Of a stretch of DNA of 64,000 bases, positions 16,500 through 30,379 are shown one piece after another. Origin of the DNA: Lumbricus rubellus. Its lineage: Eukaryota; Annelida; Clitellata; Crassiclitellata; Lumbricidae. The stretch spans positions 21,888,982 through 21,952,981 of the forward strand of contig OX243827.1 of assembly GCA_945859605.1 (NCBI GenBank), given 5' to 3'. The translations under genes were made by a program, and so were the position numbers. How positions within the stretch are numbered: position 1 is the stretch's first letter; each line of letters opens with the position of its first letter. A model generated the notes under the pieces. That model was given only the letters and a program-made list of their open reading frames with translations, ran no database searches and had not been told where the DNA came from.

Positions 16500-18480
16500 A
16501 CTATCATATTATAGTAGATTCTGTTCCTGTAATATAAGATGTGCGAAATGTGATTGGAGCTTTGAGGGAAAATAAACAAGTTCGCCAGCTAACACTTCAC
16601 ATCGAACCAAAATAATGGACTGACAATGGCAATTCCGCCATCTATACGTCTGGAACCTGTCCAGAGGCCGAGCACTGAACACGGGTTATAGATTCTTATA
16701 CTAGTTTTTAATACAACCTTTATAGGCCATAATATATTTAGCAAGTAATGTCACAAAATGATACTGCACACGTGGTATAGGCCTACAATAGGTCAATGCA
16801 CTCACGACGATAAAAATTAGAGTAAACATTAGTTGAGGAAGCATTGGTTTAAAAAACATTTGGAAAGAGAGAGATGATGTTTCAGGACGTGTACTCTGTT
16901 AACCTGGTGTGCGGCAATATCAAGTTAACAATATCATCCGATGAGTAGGCCTATAGGTTATCATAGTGAAATTATTAACGAAAAGATATCCCGGATCAAG
17001 CGATACATCTAGAGCCAACGTAAACATTACCGTATACTGAGTTCTGATCTAAGTGGGTCGAGTCTTATTCTATGGCACGCGGAAGATCTATAACATACGC
17101 CTTTAATGAGATCAATCATGTGCCTAATTTAGTATCGTTTTATTTTTAGACTACCAGCTTTATACGAGCTACTGCAAAAGATATCGGATTCGAATCTAGG
17201 GTTAGAGTCTTTAAATTCAGATATCGGCCAAGACCAGAGCAACAGAAAGGCTAGTGGTAAAATAACAAACAAGGGGTTAAACACCGGCCATAACATCCTA
17301 ATCTAAGCCTCCTCCCCATTGAAGGAAACAAGACATCAAGCTATAGGCACTATAGAGACTATATATAAGCTAAGCTAACCACTAGAGTATCTCATTATAT
17401 CTCTTCTATCCCTTTGGTCTCCCCCCCAACCCCTTTGGTCTTCCACCAAGATGTAACCATACATTTGATGATTCTGTCATCCTCACCATGCTACCTAACT
17501 AACAATAATTATTAATCACCTAGCCTCTTTCATACATAATTTATTTTTATTATTATTATAACCAGTAGTTAAATAATTACGAACATGTATAACTATCCCT
17601 ATGATGTGCTATTTCGATTGGAATTATGTGCAATAGATAAAAACCAAAATTATATAGGCCCTACATACAAAATGAAAGTACATTGTATACATACGCACGT
17701 CTGTATTAACTACACGCAAAGCGCTAGTTAGTCTGGTACAGTAGCCTACTTCATTCCAGACCTCATCTCCGCCGGTCGTTCACTGTAGCGACTGCAGTAG
17801 AACTGTTCACTCAATTACACAATGAAATGTCAATGATACCAAATTAACTATCGTGTTTCTAGCGATTGAAACACGAGATGAAAGCATATCTGTCTAATGA
17901 TCACGTTCACGGGCATGCTATGCTATGCAATGCTATAGATCGCAACTCCAGCGCAGTTCGTAGCATTGTTTTTGCAACGCAGAAGCAAAATACAGCGCTA
18001 TAAAACAGCAACGGTAATGCCTCGGCACGCGTACGTATAGCCTCTGGCGCGACGGCTCGTGCGTTTATACAGACGTATGACCGCGTAACGTTACACAGCT
18101 TGCGCATAAAACCGCGAAATGATACATAGACCCTACCAAAGATGGCAAAGAATATACACGTATACATGAACATATAATGTATTATATATGTATTATATAT
18201 ATTTTATATATGTATATATAAATTATATATAAAATCAATGCACAATTATACACTGTAAATAATGAAGCAGTATATGCTAGTAGCTTAGGCGAGCCTATAT
18301 ATAGCCTAAGCTTCATTACTTATATGCATCATAATTATACATAAATAAATAGTATATGCTATAATTATGTCTATTTCAGGATCCTAATATATCGCTCGAT
18401 GGGCTACAAAGGATGTTGAAGACTCATTGTTCATTGTCATTCTATTATCAACCACTTGAGTGATTTTTGCTGTGCATTTA
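16500..18480. other. Non-coding, no feature recognised
   Basis: Ordinary AT-rich intergenic sequence with several TAGGCCTA palindromes. I see no gene, terminal repeat or RNA-like structure. Confidence 0.6.
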
Positions 18481-18489
18481 GCTACATCA

Positions 18490-18492
<3 letters not shown>

Positions 18493-18520
<28 letters not shown>

Positions 18521-18583
18521 TGCGCTTTGAAACCGATATACATACATAATATATATCTATAATATATATATATATATATATAT
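18493..18583. repeat. (TA)n microsatellite pair
   Basis: Two TA arrays separated by a short unique segment. Confidence 0.9.
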
Positions 18584-19636
18584 GTAGGGCTTTTGTAGGC
18601 CTATATATATAATCTTTGATACGACCCACACGCGTTAGAACGGTGATAAACTCGCGTGGCCTAACCGGATATATCCATCCAGGGTCTGCACTCTGCAGCG
18701 TTAAGTGCGAGCAAATCTTCCGTCGATAATTTATCTGGGCTATCAGGGCTGTTTTTAAGGAATTTTTAGAACTGCACAGCTCCTTTTTACGTTTCCCATC
18801 CCCCATGGTAAATTACTTCAAATCGAAGGACAATGACCTTTTTGCTAGTTTTAACTGTAGACCCTACAGAACTGCTTCTAAAACTGCACAAATACATTTA
18901 GAACTGCAAATTTTGTGTACAACTGCGCGTTAAAAAAGCCCTTTGGGCTATAACGTATATATACTGCATACAGTCTTTTTTATATCTTTCTGTAGCCTAC
19001 TTGTTGGCGGAGCTGTGAGCCGCGATTTGGTTTTTTTCCTATACGGTTTGTTGAGAGACAAATCGAGATAAGAATTCCAGGCTAACTGTCGGCGATCGAA
19101 AATGGCGCCGCGATGTATGTATACAGAGAAATCCGAAGCCTTGACGGTTGGCGGCTGCGTGCTAAAGAGGAGCATCTTGAGGAGATAGATGCTGGAGAAA
19201 AGCAGTGAAAATAGTGATGTTTATGGAGCTGCAGTTATCAGGATTTAAAGCTCTCGAAATTCGCTCATGGCGTTCCCATTGCTCATCATGTAATTGAATA
19301 CTGCGTGGTACCGGTAACCATGGATGCATATGCTATGCATTCCTATGAAACTCTTCTTTGGATGTAGCGCAGCTCCTCCCAAACCACTTAACCACTGGCA
19401 GTAATTAACCGACCATTTTAGGTCTACATGATCGTCCCATAATATATTTAATACAGTTCATAGTTGCCAAGAAATTCTATTCGTTGCCTTTGACGTTGCA
19501 GTAGCCTATGGTGCGAACATGAGCTTATATTAATTGAAGAATAATTTTTCCGTTGACTCAGGATGACTCTGCACAGATAGCTTCTACACGACTGCCCTTG
19601 ATATGCCCTGCATGGTCACAAATATGTCTGCTAAAA

Positions 19637-19707
19637 ACTACTACTACTACCACCACAACAAGAACAACAACAACTACTACTACGACTACTACAACAACTA
19701 CTACTAC
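19637..19707. repeat. (CTA)n/(CAA)n microsatellite
   Basis: Mixed CTA and CAA triplets. Flanking sequence from 18600 to 19980 shows nothing else recognisable. Confidence 0.85.
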
Positions 19708-19982
19708 TCGAGGTTGATTTCCATATTCAATCCCACCCCGAAACAAGACATTTCTGAAATTCATTTCTTAATCAATTCTGTGTTCTTTGGCTACCATGTC
19801 CTTTGGAAAAAATCCGAAATGGAAACTCCCACCCCGAAATTTTCCAGGCTACTCCCTGCAACTTGAAAATAATCTCTAATGTAATTTTCGCTCAGCAATA
19901 AACGCCTTAATGAACCTCACGCTGTTTATGTAATATGTACGAAGGAGATAGCGCCCAAATCTCTGATGTAAAAAGTACCAGC

Positions 19983-20002
19983 CACACACACACACTCACA
20001 CA

Positions 20003-20033
<31 letters not shown>
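19983..20033. repeat. (CA)n microsatellite
   Basis: Interrupted CA repeat, flanked on both sides by a direct repeat of CTCTGATGTAAAAAGTA (19960-19976 and 20036-20052). Confidence 0.9.
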
Positions 20034-20035
<2 letters not shown>

Positions 20036-20374
20036 CTCTGATGTAAAAAGTAGGTCACTGCTGCTGAATGGTCCAAGAGGCTCAAACACAGGACTAGATG
20101 GTAGGTTGGTAAGAGTGTGTTGTATTTGGCGCACTACATTATTATATCTGCTGCTAATTCGGCTGCGCTGGCTGCTGATGCAGTTGTAACTGTTGTATAC
20201 ATGGTAGGTTGGATGCGGCCAGAGTGTCTGTTACATTGGCATCTCAAATCTAAGCTTGGTCCATCCGCCATTATTATTGTTGTTTTTATCTTTCGTCCAA
20301 ATTATACAAAGAATCCTTGAGTTTCTAGGAAACTAAAACTGGGTTCTTGTTCCCAATGTTATTATTATTATCGT

Positions 20375-20625
20375 AATCGTCACCACCACCACCACTACTA
20401 CCACCATCACCATCACCACCAACACCATCATCATCGTCGTCGTTATCGTCGTCATCATCATCACCACCACAACCACCATCATCATCATCATCGTCGTCGT
20501 CGTCATCATCACCACCACAACCACCATCATTATCGTCATCATTCTCATACGTCTTCACTATCATCCTCATCATTTCGTCATCATCGTTATCATGATCATC
20601 ATTCTCATTATCATCATTTTTTGCC
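20375..20625. repeat. (CAC/CAT/CGT)n triplet array
   Basis: Degenerate triplet repeat of about 250 bp. Asp-rich minus-strand ORFs here are artefacts. Confidence 0.9.
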
Positions 20626-20713
20626 CAAGGTAAGCGCACTCCTTAAGGCTCTTAGACATTTTCGGGAGGACTGTGTTGCTATTAATAATACATTTCTTAA
20701 TCACCCGAGGTAA

Positions 20714-20718
<5 letters not shown>

Positions 20719-20751
<33 letters not shown>
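20719..20751. repeat. (TA)n microsatellite
   Basis: Short perfect TA array. Confidence 0.9.
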
Positions 20752-20753
<2 letters not shown>

Positions 20754-20999
20754 CTAGCAGCAGGCATCGCGTAAACGGCGCAGCAATAACTATTTGACTG
20801 CAGATAGGGAACGATTTCCCTCCCATATTTTCTAGACTACTGTAACAGTTGTGCCTCTGGTTCTAAGTGTATATATCTGTATAGGGAGTGCTCTAAACAA
20901 TCAGAGAAAAATAACAGCTCTAGCGACATCTTACGGCAACAAACTGCGGTGTCTTCAGCGGACACTTTTATCAGTCTTCATTATATAAGAGGTATAGAT

Positions 21000-21115
21000 A
21001 GTCTCAGTTTAACGACACTAATATGATAGCAGAGATCATTAGCTTCGCCCTCCTTTTTAACTAGGTTTTGGACTGCCATTGTCAGAGTGCAAACAGTGGC
21101 AGAGTGGCAGTCTTC
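21000..21115 (+). mobile_element. Repeat family B core fragment
   Basis: Carries the sequence of an interspersed family seen more fully at 32505 and 33115: 'ttaacgacactaatat...cgccctcc...ggactgccattgtcagagtgcaaacagtggc'. No tRNA-like part is present here. Confidence 0.65.
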
Positions 21116-21639
21116 GTTATTTCGTCAAACAACATTCATGCCAGAAACTTTGCTTACCCAAGGACGTAAATTCTAACTTAATCGAAGTCCAACGTTCATA
21201 AATTTATAACATCGTACTACATCGTTTACAAGGTGTCTAAAGTTGGCCCATTCCCGCTATAATTGAATTATTAACAGTTCGCCCACGTGTAAAGTTCCTA
21301 ATTAATGGTGGCTCACACCATTTTAAAGGTGTCCAAAGAGAAGGCTTTCCCAGTGTCTCACTCAGTTCACACAGTCTCCCATAGCTAATTATATTTTATG
21401 TGCGCGCAGTCTAGCATTAGCGTAATGGGCAGAGCTTGGCTCTTTCTCTTTTAGCGAACAAACGTTTACTATAAACGTTTAATACTTAGGTACAAGACTT
21501 GCATGCATAGACGGGTCAAAATGACTCAAAATCCCCGTATCAGACAATTATTCCTCTTTGCATCTGACTATAACAAAGAGTCTGATGTCTCAAGAAATAA
21601 TACAGAGCGCTAAATAATTGCGTCGTTACTCTACGGCTT

Positions 21640-21642
<3 letters not shown>

Positions 21643-21688
<46 letters not shown>
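21643..21688. repeat. (TA)n microsatellite
   Basis: Perfect TA array of about 45 bp. Confidence 0.95.
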
Positions 21689-21691
<3 letters not shown>

Positions 21692-22019
21692 GTCGCAGTG
21701 ATATAATACCACGAGTAATGGAGCACGACGTATAAGGTTCTGCAAAGTCACAAAGCTGTCATTGATGTCAAAATCTGGCTCGAGTTTGTCGTCTCAATTA
21801 AATGCGAATCATATTTGACGTTGCAAATAGTTCACCCGGCACGACATACAATGCCAATTGCGGTATATTACAGAATATTTTTATGCGATATAATATATGC
21901 ATCAATGTGTGTGTGGGTATATATAATATGCATAATTTTATATATATATATATACCGGAAAGTGAATCCGCGTCCGTGCGCTCCTCGTGTCAGAATGTTC
22001 AGGCCTTTAACTTGGCCAA

Positions 22020-22112
22020 TGGCTGCACTCTGCTATAGTGCCAGTCCCAAGCCTGGAAAAGGAGAAGGGCGACACTAATAAACTTTGATAATTATGTCAG
22101 TGTCGTTAAACA
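22020..22112 (-). mobile_element. Repeat family B core fragment, inverted
   Basis: The minus strand reads 'cgcccttctccttttccaggcttgggactggcac...', the core of family B, with the 'aacgacactga' part at its far edge near 22105. Confidence 0.65.
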
Positions 22113-22114
22113 TG

Positions 22115-23450
22115 TAACAAGCTGGCAGTGATACACTGTCATTGTGTACCGTACAGGCCTACACTGAAGAAATCGGTCGAACAATCAGAAAACAGATGCA
22201 CCATGCATAAACTAACTGACTAATACAAGTGGCATCCACATTAGATAGAATAAAAGTGAGACCATGCAGAATAACGAGGTCACAAATGAAATAGCACAAA
22301 AAGATTTCCACCTTGAGGTTTATATACAGATGGTCTTAATCCTCGTGTGCGTGTAGGCCTGTATTATATACATGTATTATAATTGTATGTGCCCTCAAAG
22401 CCATCATTTATCAGCACAAAACGGGTGATCCAGTGAGGGCTCAAAGTGTGGATGGACGGCGTTCCGTCCAGGGCCCCATGCAGGCACTTATTTTCTAAGC
22501 TGAGCGCCGTTCTGCCACTTATTATGTCAGCACAGCCTGCAAAGGTATAAGGGCGTCCAGGTACTTCTTTTTCTATACACTTTAACAGTGTATATAATAC
22601 ACTTTAATCGCTGGTTCCACCGTTCCACTATTTCTTACCTATTAATAGGCTACTTTGTTTCAATATGGGTGCACGATAAGGTGATGGGATGGAAACACAG
22701 AACATGCACAACATGTGTTCAGACTGTCAGATGAGCATGTTAATGTATTCGAGTATCCAATTTTTTAATTTGTGACACTTATCCAATTAAGACGCATGTA
22801 TACAGGCACCAGAGAGTGCGTTTATACATGTACAGCCTACAACTGGTATAATTACGAATATGCCTTCATATTTATAGGCTATGTATATAATTTTATACAC
22901 ACACATATACATTATGCGTAACAAGTGTATAAATATAACCTAATTATATATAATTATATATACATGACCTACAATGGGTCTTTATGTGGACAGTGATTTA
23001 ATATAGTCTAGCATATAATCGCCTTTTGGGGTTCCACGGAGAGGTCAAAGATATTAATTTCAGCACATCCGCCTCGATCATCTAAAAATAGATATGCTAC
23101 ATAATTATATATGCGATGCATATATATTATATTATAATTGTATAAATTATATGTATATATATATATATATATCAGCGACGTTCATAGTCCTGTAATTTTA
23201 TCCTCTGCCTGAAGGATATCTCCTCGAGTACCTTATGCGTCATTTACCCATTGAAGAGTAATGCGAAGTCTGAAGTTTTTGTTGCGCCTTTTCAACGGAG
23301 TTCCTCGATAACAAGTCTTCGACCTCGTAACAATAGACAGTTAGACAATAGACAGCTGTCTTTGTTTTCTGATCGTGTTTTATTTCCTGGCATCAAGAGT
23401 TCTGGTCATTTTTATAAGCTGTCCTGGTTTCTTTTTCCAGGTCTCTGCAG
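22115..23450. other. Non-coding, no feature recognised
   Basis: AT-rich intergenic DNA with short TA arrays (for example 23152-23171). No gene support. Confidence 0.55.
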
Positions 23451-23458
23451 TCTCTTTC

Positions 23459-23536
23459 TACAGTTGTCTCTCTCTGTCTCTGTCTGTCTGTCTGTCTGTC
23501 TCGATCTGTCTGTCTCTGTCTGTTTGTCTGTCTTTA

Positions 23537-23585
<49 letters not shown>

Positions 23586-23680
23586 GTCTGTCTGTCTTTA
23601 TCTGTATGTCTGTCTGTCTGTATCTGTGTCTGTCTGTCTGCCTGTCTGTCTCTATCTGTCTGTCTATATATCTGTTTGTC

Positions 23681-23749
<69 letters not shown>

Positions 23750-23757
23750 ACGCCCAT
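23459..23757. repeat. (TCTG)n microsatellite, 300 bp
   Basis: Long tetranucleotide array with few interruptions. Because the frame rotates through four codons it yields long Cys/Leu/Ser/Val ORFs on the plus strand and Arg/Gln/Thr/Asp ORFs on the minus strand that are not genes. Confidence 0.97.
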
Positions 23758-23939
23758 CCGTCTGTAACACACATACAAATTCACACAGGCACACGCAGAC
23801 ACGCATACATACACGCACATAGACACTATTAGACAGACACCTGAAATGGTTGCCTCTTTGTATAATAATTGTCTGTCAGCGCAAGAATTTAATTGGCTTG
23901 TCGACATATTGCATTTGTATGTCTGCCTTGAACAGCCGT

Positions 23940-24060
23940 TTCCATGTATCCATGATCCATCCATATATCCATCCATCCACCTATCCAGCTATCCGCCTAT
24001 TCATCCACCTATTCATCCATTGATCCATCCATCTATCCATCTAAGCATCTACCCATCCGC
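23940..24060. repeat. (ATCC)n degenerate microsatellite
   Basis: Imperfect ATCC units following the TCTG array, followed by more TCTG to about 24125. Confidence 0.85.
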
Positions 24061-25614
24061 CTGTCTGTCTGTCCGTGTGTCGGTGTGTCTGTCTGTCTGT
24101 CTGCTTGTCTATCTATTTATCTATCTCACCTAATCGCATTTTCAAGTATCTCACAAAAATACTTCTTCTCCCTTAATTCCCCGTCCCTTCGTATCTTCGT
24201 CCGTCCGTTCGTCCCTCCCTCCGTCTGTCCCTGTCCTCGTCCGGGCGTTCCCTTCCCTGACCCGTTCATTATTATTAATTGTTTGTTAAATTATTATTGT
24301 ATTTTTTACTATTATTATCATCAATATCATTATTTTTACGCCACTATCTTTACACCAGGAATCGAACGAAGGCACTGAACAGATTACGAACATTCGCAAA
24401 ACATTTCTGGTCATAATATTATTTTTATAGACGAATGGGACACAGAGGCGCACTTTAGCGCAACAGAGTACAATGTATAATAACCTCGCCTGCTAAAATC
24501 TTGAACAATCACGTTTCCATTAAACGTCTTCATCAAATTTGTTCAAAGCACCAACTTACCTCTCTGCACAAAACGCGGTCAGATCCTGTCAGAAAACACC
24601 TCTCTGTACCGTAGACACTGCTCGAGTGGCCTTCGCCTATAGTCCTACCACTACTCGCATCCGGTTTAGATTATCGAAGATGGCAGCCTGTAAAGACCAG
24701 GCAGTTCCCGGATTGCTTAAGAATGAAAAGACGAAACACACACCACATGCCATCAGCCATCAGCCACTGCGCCACGAAAAACTAAGGCAACCCTTGAGCC
24801 ACACGCGAATTCTTGTGTAATCCTCCTCCTGCAGCAGAGAATTACTGTTGTATGGAGGCAGTCGAACTTACTGTGGAGCAGCGTGGGCATATGCTGTATT
24901 TCCTTGCGAAACAGAACACAGGCAGCTATAGAGATAGGTCTATGCTGCATGGATGGATCACCATGCTATCTATTATACATGGATGCCATGCACGCATAGC
25001 TTTTTTCACCAAGATCTAGGTTTTTTCGGTCTTGTCTAGGTTTCTACGGTGTTTTTGTCGGGATCTAATTTTTTTCTCAGGCGGTTTTCTGATTTTAAAA
25101 AACCTAAATAAAAATAGATTTTTTAGGTTAAAATGCACAAAAGACGTGGGCCAAAATAAGCATCGTAGATTTTGGAGCGATATATTTAAAACGTTCATCA
25201 GAAATTTAATGGGAAAAAGGATTAAATGTTGGTCGGAAGACTTAAAAAAGTCGTCAGAAATTTCAATCCGGAAAATCCGTGTGTTTTTCAGGAAGATTCT
25301 TAATCTAGCCTTTCCTAGCCTTTTTCCGTCCGGATCTGACCTCTTTCTTAAATTCAGAGTGGCATCCCTGCGTCCATCCACGCTCCATAGGCTGCGTAGA
25401 TCCAAGCGTTTAGGTTCAACACAAAATAATTCTGTGATCACGGGTTACGTGTAGCCTATGTGTGTGTATTTGAAGGCTGCAGTTGGTGGCCTGTACAATA
25501 TACACGCAGCAAGCGAAACTGTACAAGTGTACAACTGTACATGTATAATATGCCTGGCCAACGAAGTCATCATGGGCCTGTATAGTGTATACAACATGCA
25601 CCGAAAGAGACTTG

Positions 25615-25835
25615 GCCCCATTTCTGCTATCATCGATGATGGACGAGAACTATGCACCAGTGATGAGTCGCTTCAACGTTGCTGAACGGTATGGGTGTTA
25701 TGATATTCCTGTGACGTAATTTATTGACGTAGACTCTAGCCATTATAAATATGTATAGTCTTTGATTCGCCTTTACCGAGAATCCCTTGTTTCGAGAAGC
25801 TGAGGTTGCCTGAAGTGCTTCCTCGGGAGTTTGTC
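25615..25835. repeat. Unclassified interspersed repeat, copy 1
   Basis: About 200 bp beginning 'gatggacgagaactatgcaccagtgatgagtcgcttcaacg' and ending near 'gagaatcccttgtttcg'. It matches copy 2 at 28270-28465 with scattered differences. No coding or terminal-repeat signal is seen. Confidence 0.75.
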
Positions 25836-26689
25836 CTAACTGCCTCAACAAGGGCCGCCGAAAGGGTGGGGCAGAGGGGGCAAATGCCCAGGTCTCAGGG
25901 ATCCGGAAACTTTCAAGAGCCCGGATTAGGCCTATATAAAAGTGCATAGTTTATGTCTTTTCAAATACAATAATTATTGAAGAGAAATCAACTACAATCA
26001 GTTTAAATTCCAAGTCAACAATTGAATAGAACAATAATTTATTTGATACATAAATATAAAATATTGTAGGTCTTATCTGCAATTTATCATTTGAATTTGT
26101 TTCATTTCAAGAAGTTTTTATCATTAAGCCGTAGGATAGTTTTAGGCTATACCCCGTGACTGATCTGCCTAGGGTCCAGATTTTTCTCGCCAGTCCTATA
26201 GCCTCTCAAGTAGGCCTATGCTTAAACCACAGTAGGCCTATCAATGACAATACCGGTAGCCTACTATTGTTATTATATAATTATACTGTCTTAAGCTCGT
26301 GTCATTTTCAACTGATGCGAATATTATATGGCATATGTGTATTTATTTATTATATGCTATATAATTATGTGCGTTTAAAATTATTACGCCGCATAAATAT
26401 AGGCTAATTCTTTGATAATTCGCATTGGACGTCGCGTCGAGTAAAGACTGCAAAGTATTCATGACGTCATGATTACAGGGCACTTAATTGACGCGACAAA
26501 CTCGGGCAAGATTTTTACATCAATGGCAGCTTTGCAACTTATCATAGGAACGGGTTTTCATTATGAGTCCTGTAACCTTCCTATAGTTTTTGAAGGGGAA
26601 AAAGGCAAGCTCGATCTGTCCAAAATGATTTCTATAGACTGAGCGCTAATAAATGCGGCTATCAGAAGCAAATATAGAAATTTTAGAAG

Positions 26690-26965
26690 GGGAGGGGATC
26701 AAAATTTTCGGTGATCTTTGCCGAAAAAATCTGATGACCTTTTATTAGTCATCCAGAAAAAATATACCATTTACCCTTCCAAAAAATCTGATGACCTTTT
26801 TATAGTCAGCCGATCGAAATGTCAGAAAAATTTACTTTTTTGAGTCGTTTGATCGTAATCTCTTTGTATTATAAAAAACAAATGTGGGGCTAGGTCCCAT
26901 GCAATTTTTAAATGGGGGCCATGGCCGGATTGCCCCCCCCCCTTGAATCCGCCCCTGGCGGCTAT
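26690..26965. repeat. Relic of interspersed repeats
   Basis: Contains two direct copies of 'aaaaaatctgatgacctttt(t)at(t)agtca' (26727-26750, 26784-26806). It ends in a C-run followed by 'ttgaatccgcccctgg', which resembles an inverted terminus of a hAT-like MITE whose other end is missing. Confidence 0.45.
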
Positions 26966-27292
26966 GAGAAGTTAAGAATAGAAAGCTCTCTTTGGACACC
27001 TTTAAAGTGTTTTTAACCGGTATTATATGAAAATTTTACGCGTACAATCGATAGGTTAACCGTTAATACGCTTGATCAACTTTAGACACCATTTAAACGT
27101 GATAGATAAATGTTATAAATGAATGAACGTAGGCTGTATTAGACACTAGACAACACACGTGCGAAAACAGCGTCATGGTCACTGTTCAACTATGAACATT
27201 AAACACCTAGCGAACGGTGAGAACTTGAGAAGTGATACAGAAAGTCTATTAAACAGAAGTCAGCGCTTTCTGTTGTCTTAAGATATTATATA

Positions 27293-28115
27293 TAGGGCTG
27301 TTGAATTAATCGCGTTAACGCGTGCGATTAACGCGTTAAAAAATTTTGCGATTAAAATTTTTAACGCATTAATCGTACGCGTTAATTAGATCTGATTAAA
27401 ATGGAATCAGAGGCAGAAAAACTCGTTTCAAATGGACGGCTCATACTTAAAGCTAGGATTAATTCTTTGGCAAATATTCCAAAACATAATTTGAGTATTA
27501 ATCGTAGCAATTCTTAGCTCAATTTTCGCCTGCATGCGAACCAACACATGCGTTAAACGCTAACGATGAGCCGTCGATATCGGCCGCATCGCATCGTCCA
27601 GTCCACTAAGGTTGTTTCCTCATTCCGCACCCTGTCAGACGTTAGACTACGTTGGTTGAACTCCATGAAATGGCAAGAACCGCAAGACCAATGGATTTAT
27701 ACAATTAGCTGAATAAATAATTAATTTTGATAGTCAGAAAACGGTTGTCTAGTTTCACATTTAGGTCTATAAGCTAAGACATTTTAATTAAAGGTGGCTC
27801 AAATAAAAATGATTAACGGATTTTGAGCAGTTGACTGATTTGAACAGTGTTTCAATTCTGTCTGTCATACAAAACTGTTCAATAAACTAAATGCAGAAAT
27901 TTAATAGACCTAAACCAAAGGTTATTAAATATGTGTGCAATAGAAAGGATGCATTAAATGTTATGCCTCAGAGGTCTTTAGAAAATACATGTAGGCCTAG
28001 TTAGATTAATATATTTGAAGAAAATGTATTGCGATTAATTTGCAGTTAATTGCGATTAAAAAAATTAATCGCGCGATTAATTTCGATTAAAAATTTTAAT
28101 CGAACAACAGCCCTA
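27293..28115. mobile_element. Non-autonomous hAT element with 8-bp TSD
   Basis: Starts TAGGGCTGTTGAATTAATCG and ends with CGAACAACAGCCCTA, which are inverted ends. Both sides are flanked by the 8-bp duplication ATTATATA (27285-27292 and 28116-28123), typical of hAT insertion. The subterminal regions are packed with GATTAA/TTAATC repeats, typical transposase-binding sites. It has no transposase ORF. Confidence 0.88.
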
Positions 28116-28269
28116 ATTATATATCTAAACTAAACTGTTGATTTACTTATGAATGGTGAACCTGTATATGTAATCATTCAGCGGTTGATCAGATTATGTC
28201 ATTAAAACGAACATTATTATTATCATGGGACTAGTCCTACGGCATGCACCGAAGAGCCCGGCTCTATAG

Positions 28270-28465
28270 CCTATATCTGTTACTATCGGCAATGGACGAG
28301 AACTATGCACCAGTGATGAGTCGTTTCAACGGTATTGAACGCGGAATGGGTGTTATGATAGTCCCATGACGTAGCTTATTGACGTAGACTCTTGCCAGAT
28401 ACATTATTGTTTTGCGAAGAATCCCTTGTTTCAACAAACCGAGTTTTGCCTGCAGCGATTTTTTG
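28270..28465. repeat. Unclassified interspersed repeat, copy 2
   Basis: Second copy of the repeat at 25615-25835, same orientation. Confidence 0.75.
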
Positions 28466-28826
28466 GAGTTGGAACTGATCGAGTGCACGGATAAGATGCT
28501 TATTCTTTTTCTTCTAGTTTAGACTGGTTTTAAAAGCTATATACACAAGGTCAACTTTGCTTTTAACTTCTACAACTTCTCTTAGGCTTTTTACCTACGC
28601 TAATCCAGGAGCGACATAGAAGTAAGGATCACATCATAGGCCTACAAGCATTGCATAAACATTCTGTTAGGTTTAGGCCCACCCGGCGATAAACTTAACT
28701 ATAGCCTAAGCTATTAGGCTAACACTAGGACTAGGTCATCAATTTAGGCCTAGGTTTAGTACTTAAAAATCAGTCTTTGTCTCCAAGGCTTTCAACCATG
28801 TCATAGAATCATAGGCTCGTAGGCTG

Positions 28827-28897
28827 TCCTTTTCTGGATTGTCATTTTCAGGACAGTCATTTTCTGGACAGTCATTTTCTGTACTGTCATTTTCATA
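28827..28897. repeat. Short tandem repeat (about 16 bp)
   Basis: Four units of 'gtcattttctggaca' type. Confidence 0.8.
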
Positions 28898-29221
28898 TAA
28901 AAAGTCCTAGGCTATTCAGTGGCTATTCTTAAGACTATTAGTCATAATCATGATCTTCATTATTGATCTCTACAGCTCCAATCAAAAATCAAGCAGTGCA
29001 TTACAAATGTGGTTTGGCAGTTTGAGTAGAGCGCACTTACTGTCGCTTTCTCTGAGTGTTTTAGGAACTGGTTGGCAATAATTATATAGGCCTACTTCAT
29101 AGGTTATAACGAGTGTACCTCGATTTTTCTTAATTCCCATTTCTGTAACGAGAGATAACAGACACGATAAACATTGCCACATGCATGGCATGGCATGGCA
29201 ATCGATAATATATAATATTTA

Positions 29222-29223
29222 TG

Positions 29224-29270
<47 letters not shown>

Positions 29271-29300
29271 TATATATGTGTGTATATATATATATATGGA
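29222..29300. repeat. (TA)n/(TATG)n microsatellite
   Basis: AT dinucleotide arrays; ORFs across it are Tyr/Ile artefacts. Confidence 0.9.
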
Positions 29301-29727
29301 CCCTTCTCCGCATGAAGGCAAACCTGAGATGGTCGAGATAAGTACATCTGTCATTGACTTATTGCCAGCAACCGCTGCTATATTATACAAGTACGGAAAG
29401 TGGAAATGTAGTTTTTTTTCTTTCGACCTGGAACTTGGAAGACCAGATCAGAATTTATCACTGCTCCAACAGATGATGACGATGCACAGTGGAATGTCGA
29501 TGGAATCCATGCATTGCATACGTGGAGTATAATAATAATAATTTTATCCTGTAATGTAATGTAATGTAATGTATAGCTTTAGGCTGAATATATCCACGAA
29601 AATAGGATTCCCTTAGTGTCATAACATTATTATTCAGAGAGCCTATCAACTAGCATAATATGGCCTGAATAGTGGTGGGCAATAATTGATTATATGTATA
29701 TTATATAATATATAATTTATACATGTA

Positions 29728-29872
29728 TATGTTTGTGTGTACGACTGTACGTGTGCATGTGTGCGTGCGTGCGTGCGTGCGTGCGTGTGTGGGTGTGGGT
29801 GTGTAGGTTTGTGTGTGGTTGTGGTGAGTGTGCGTGGGTGTGGTGTGTGTGTATGTGTGTGTGTTTGTGTTC
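29728..29872. repeat. (GT)n/(GTGC)n microsatellite
   Basis: Degenerate GT-rich tract with a GTGC core. Confidence 0.9.
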
Positions 29873-29987
29873 GTTAACATGTTAATCTGCATGCTGAGTA
29901 GGCCTACACCAACAGGAAGTCTGTACAGATGCACTAGACGTACTTGCTCCGTTTATATGTACTGATAATTGCATCGGAATCACCAAC

Positions 29988-30019
<32 letters not shown>

Positions 30020-30379
30020 ATGCGTTTGAACGCACATGTACACACATTACAGGCATACAGGGATCACAAACTATAGACTCATGCATATAAACATATATAT
30101 ATAGATATATGTATATAAACATATATACCTGTATGATTCATAGAGATATGAACATATAATATGTATATGCACACACACACAAAAATTATACATGTATAGG
30201 TATACATGTATACACACATATAATATATATGTATACAACTATACATGAAACGGTGCATGCATGTACAATTATACATCCGGCGATATAGCTGCAATGCTGC
30301 ATAGATAATCGGCTGACAAAGTCTGATCAGCTGTCATATCATAATTTACATCGGCCAGACAGACTTTACATATGTCCGC

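Noticed and set aside
20325..20639. Asp-rich acidic ORF
   Set aside because: Degenerate CAT/CGT triplet array read on the minus strand.
23251..23976. Long Cys/Leu/Ser/Val-rich plus ORF and Arg/Gln/Thr/Asp-rich minus ORF
   Set aside because: Both are products of the (TCTG)n array; a four-base repeat without stop codons keeps all frames open.
25016..25454. Overlapping 140-codon ORFs on both strands
   Set aside because: Lys/Phe-rich, no domain recognised, both strands equally open in a T/A-run-rich stretch; probably chance or an old repeat.
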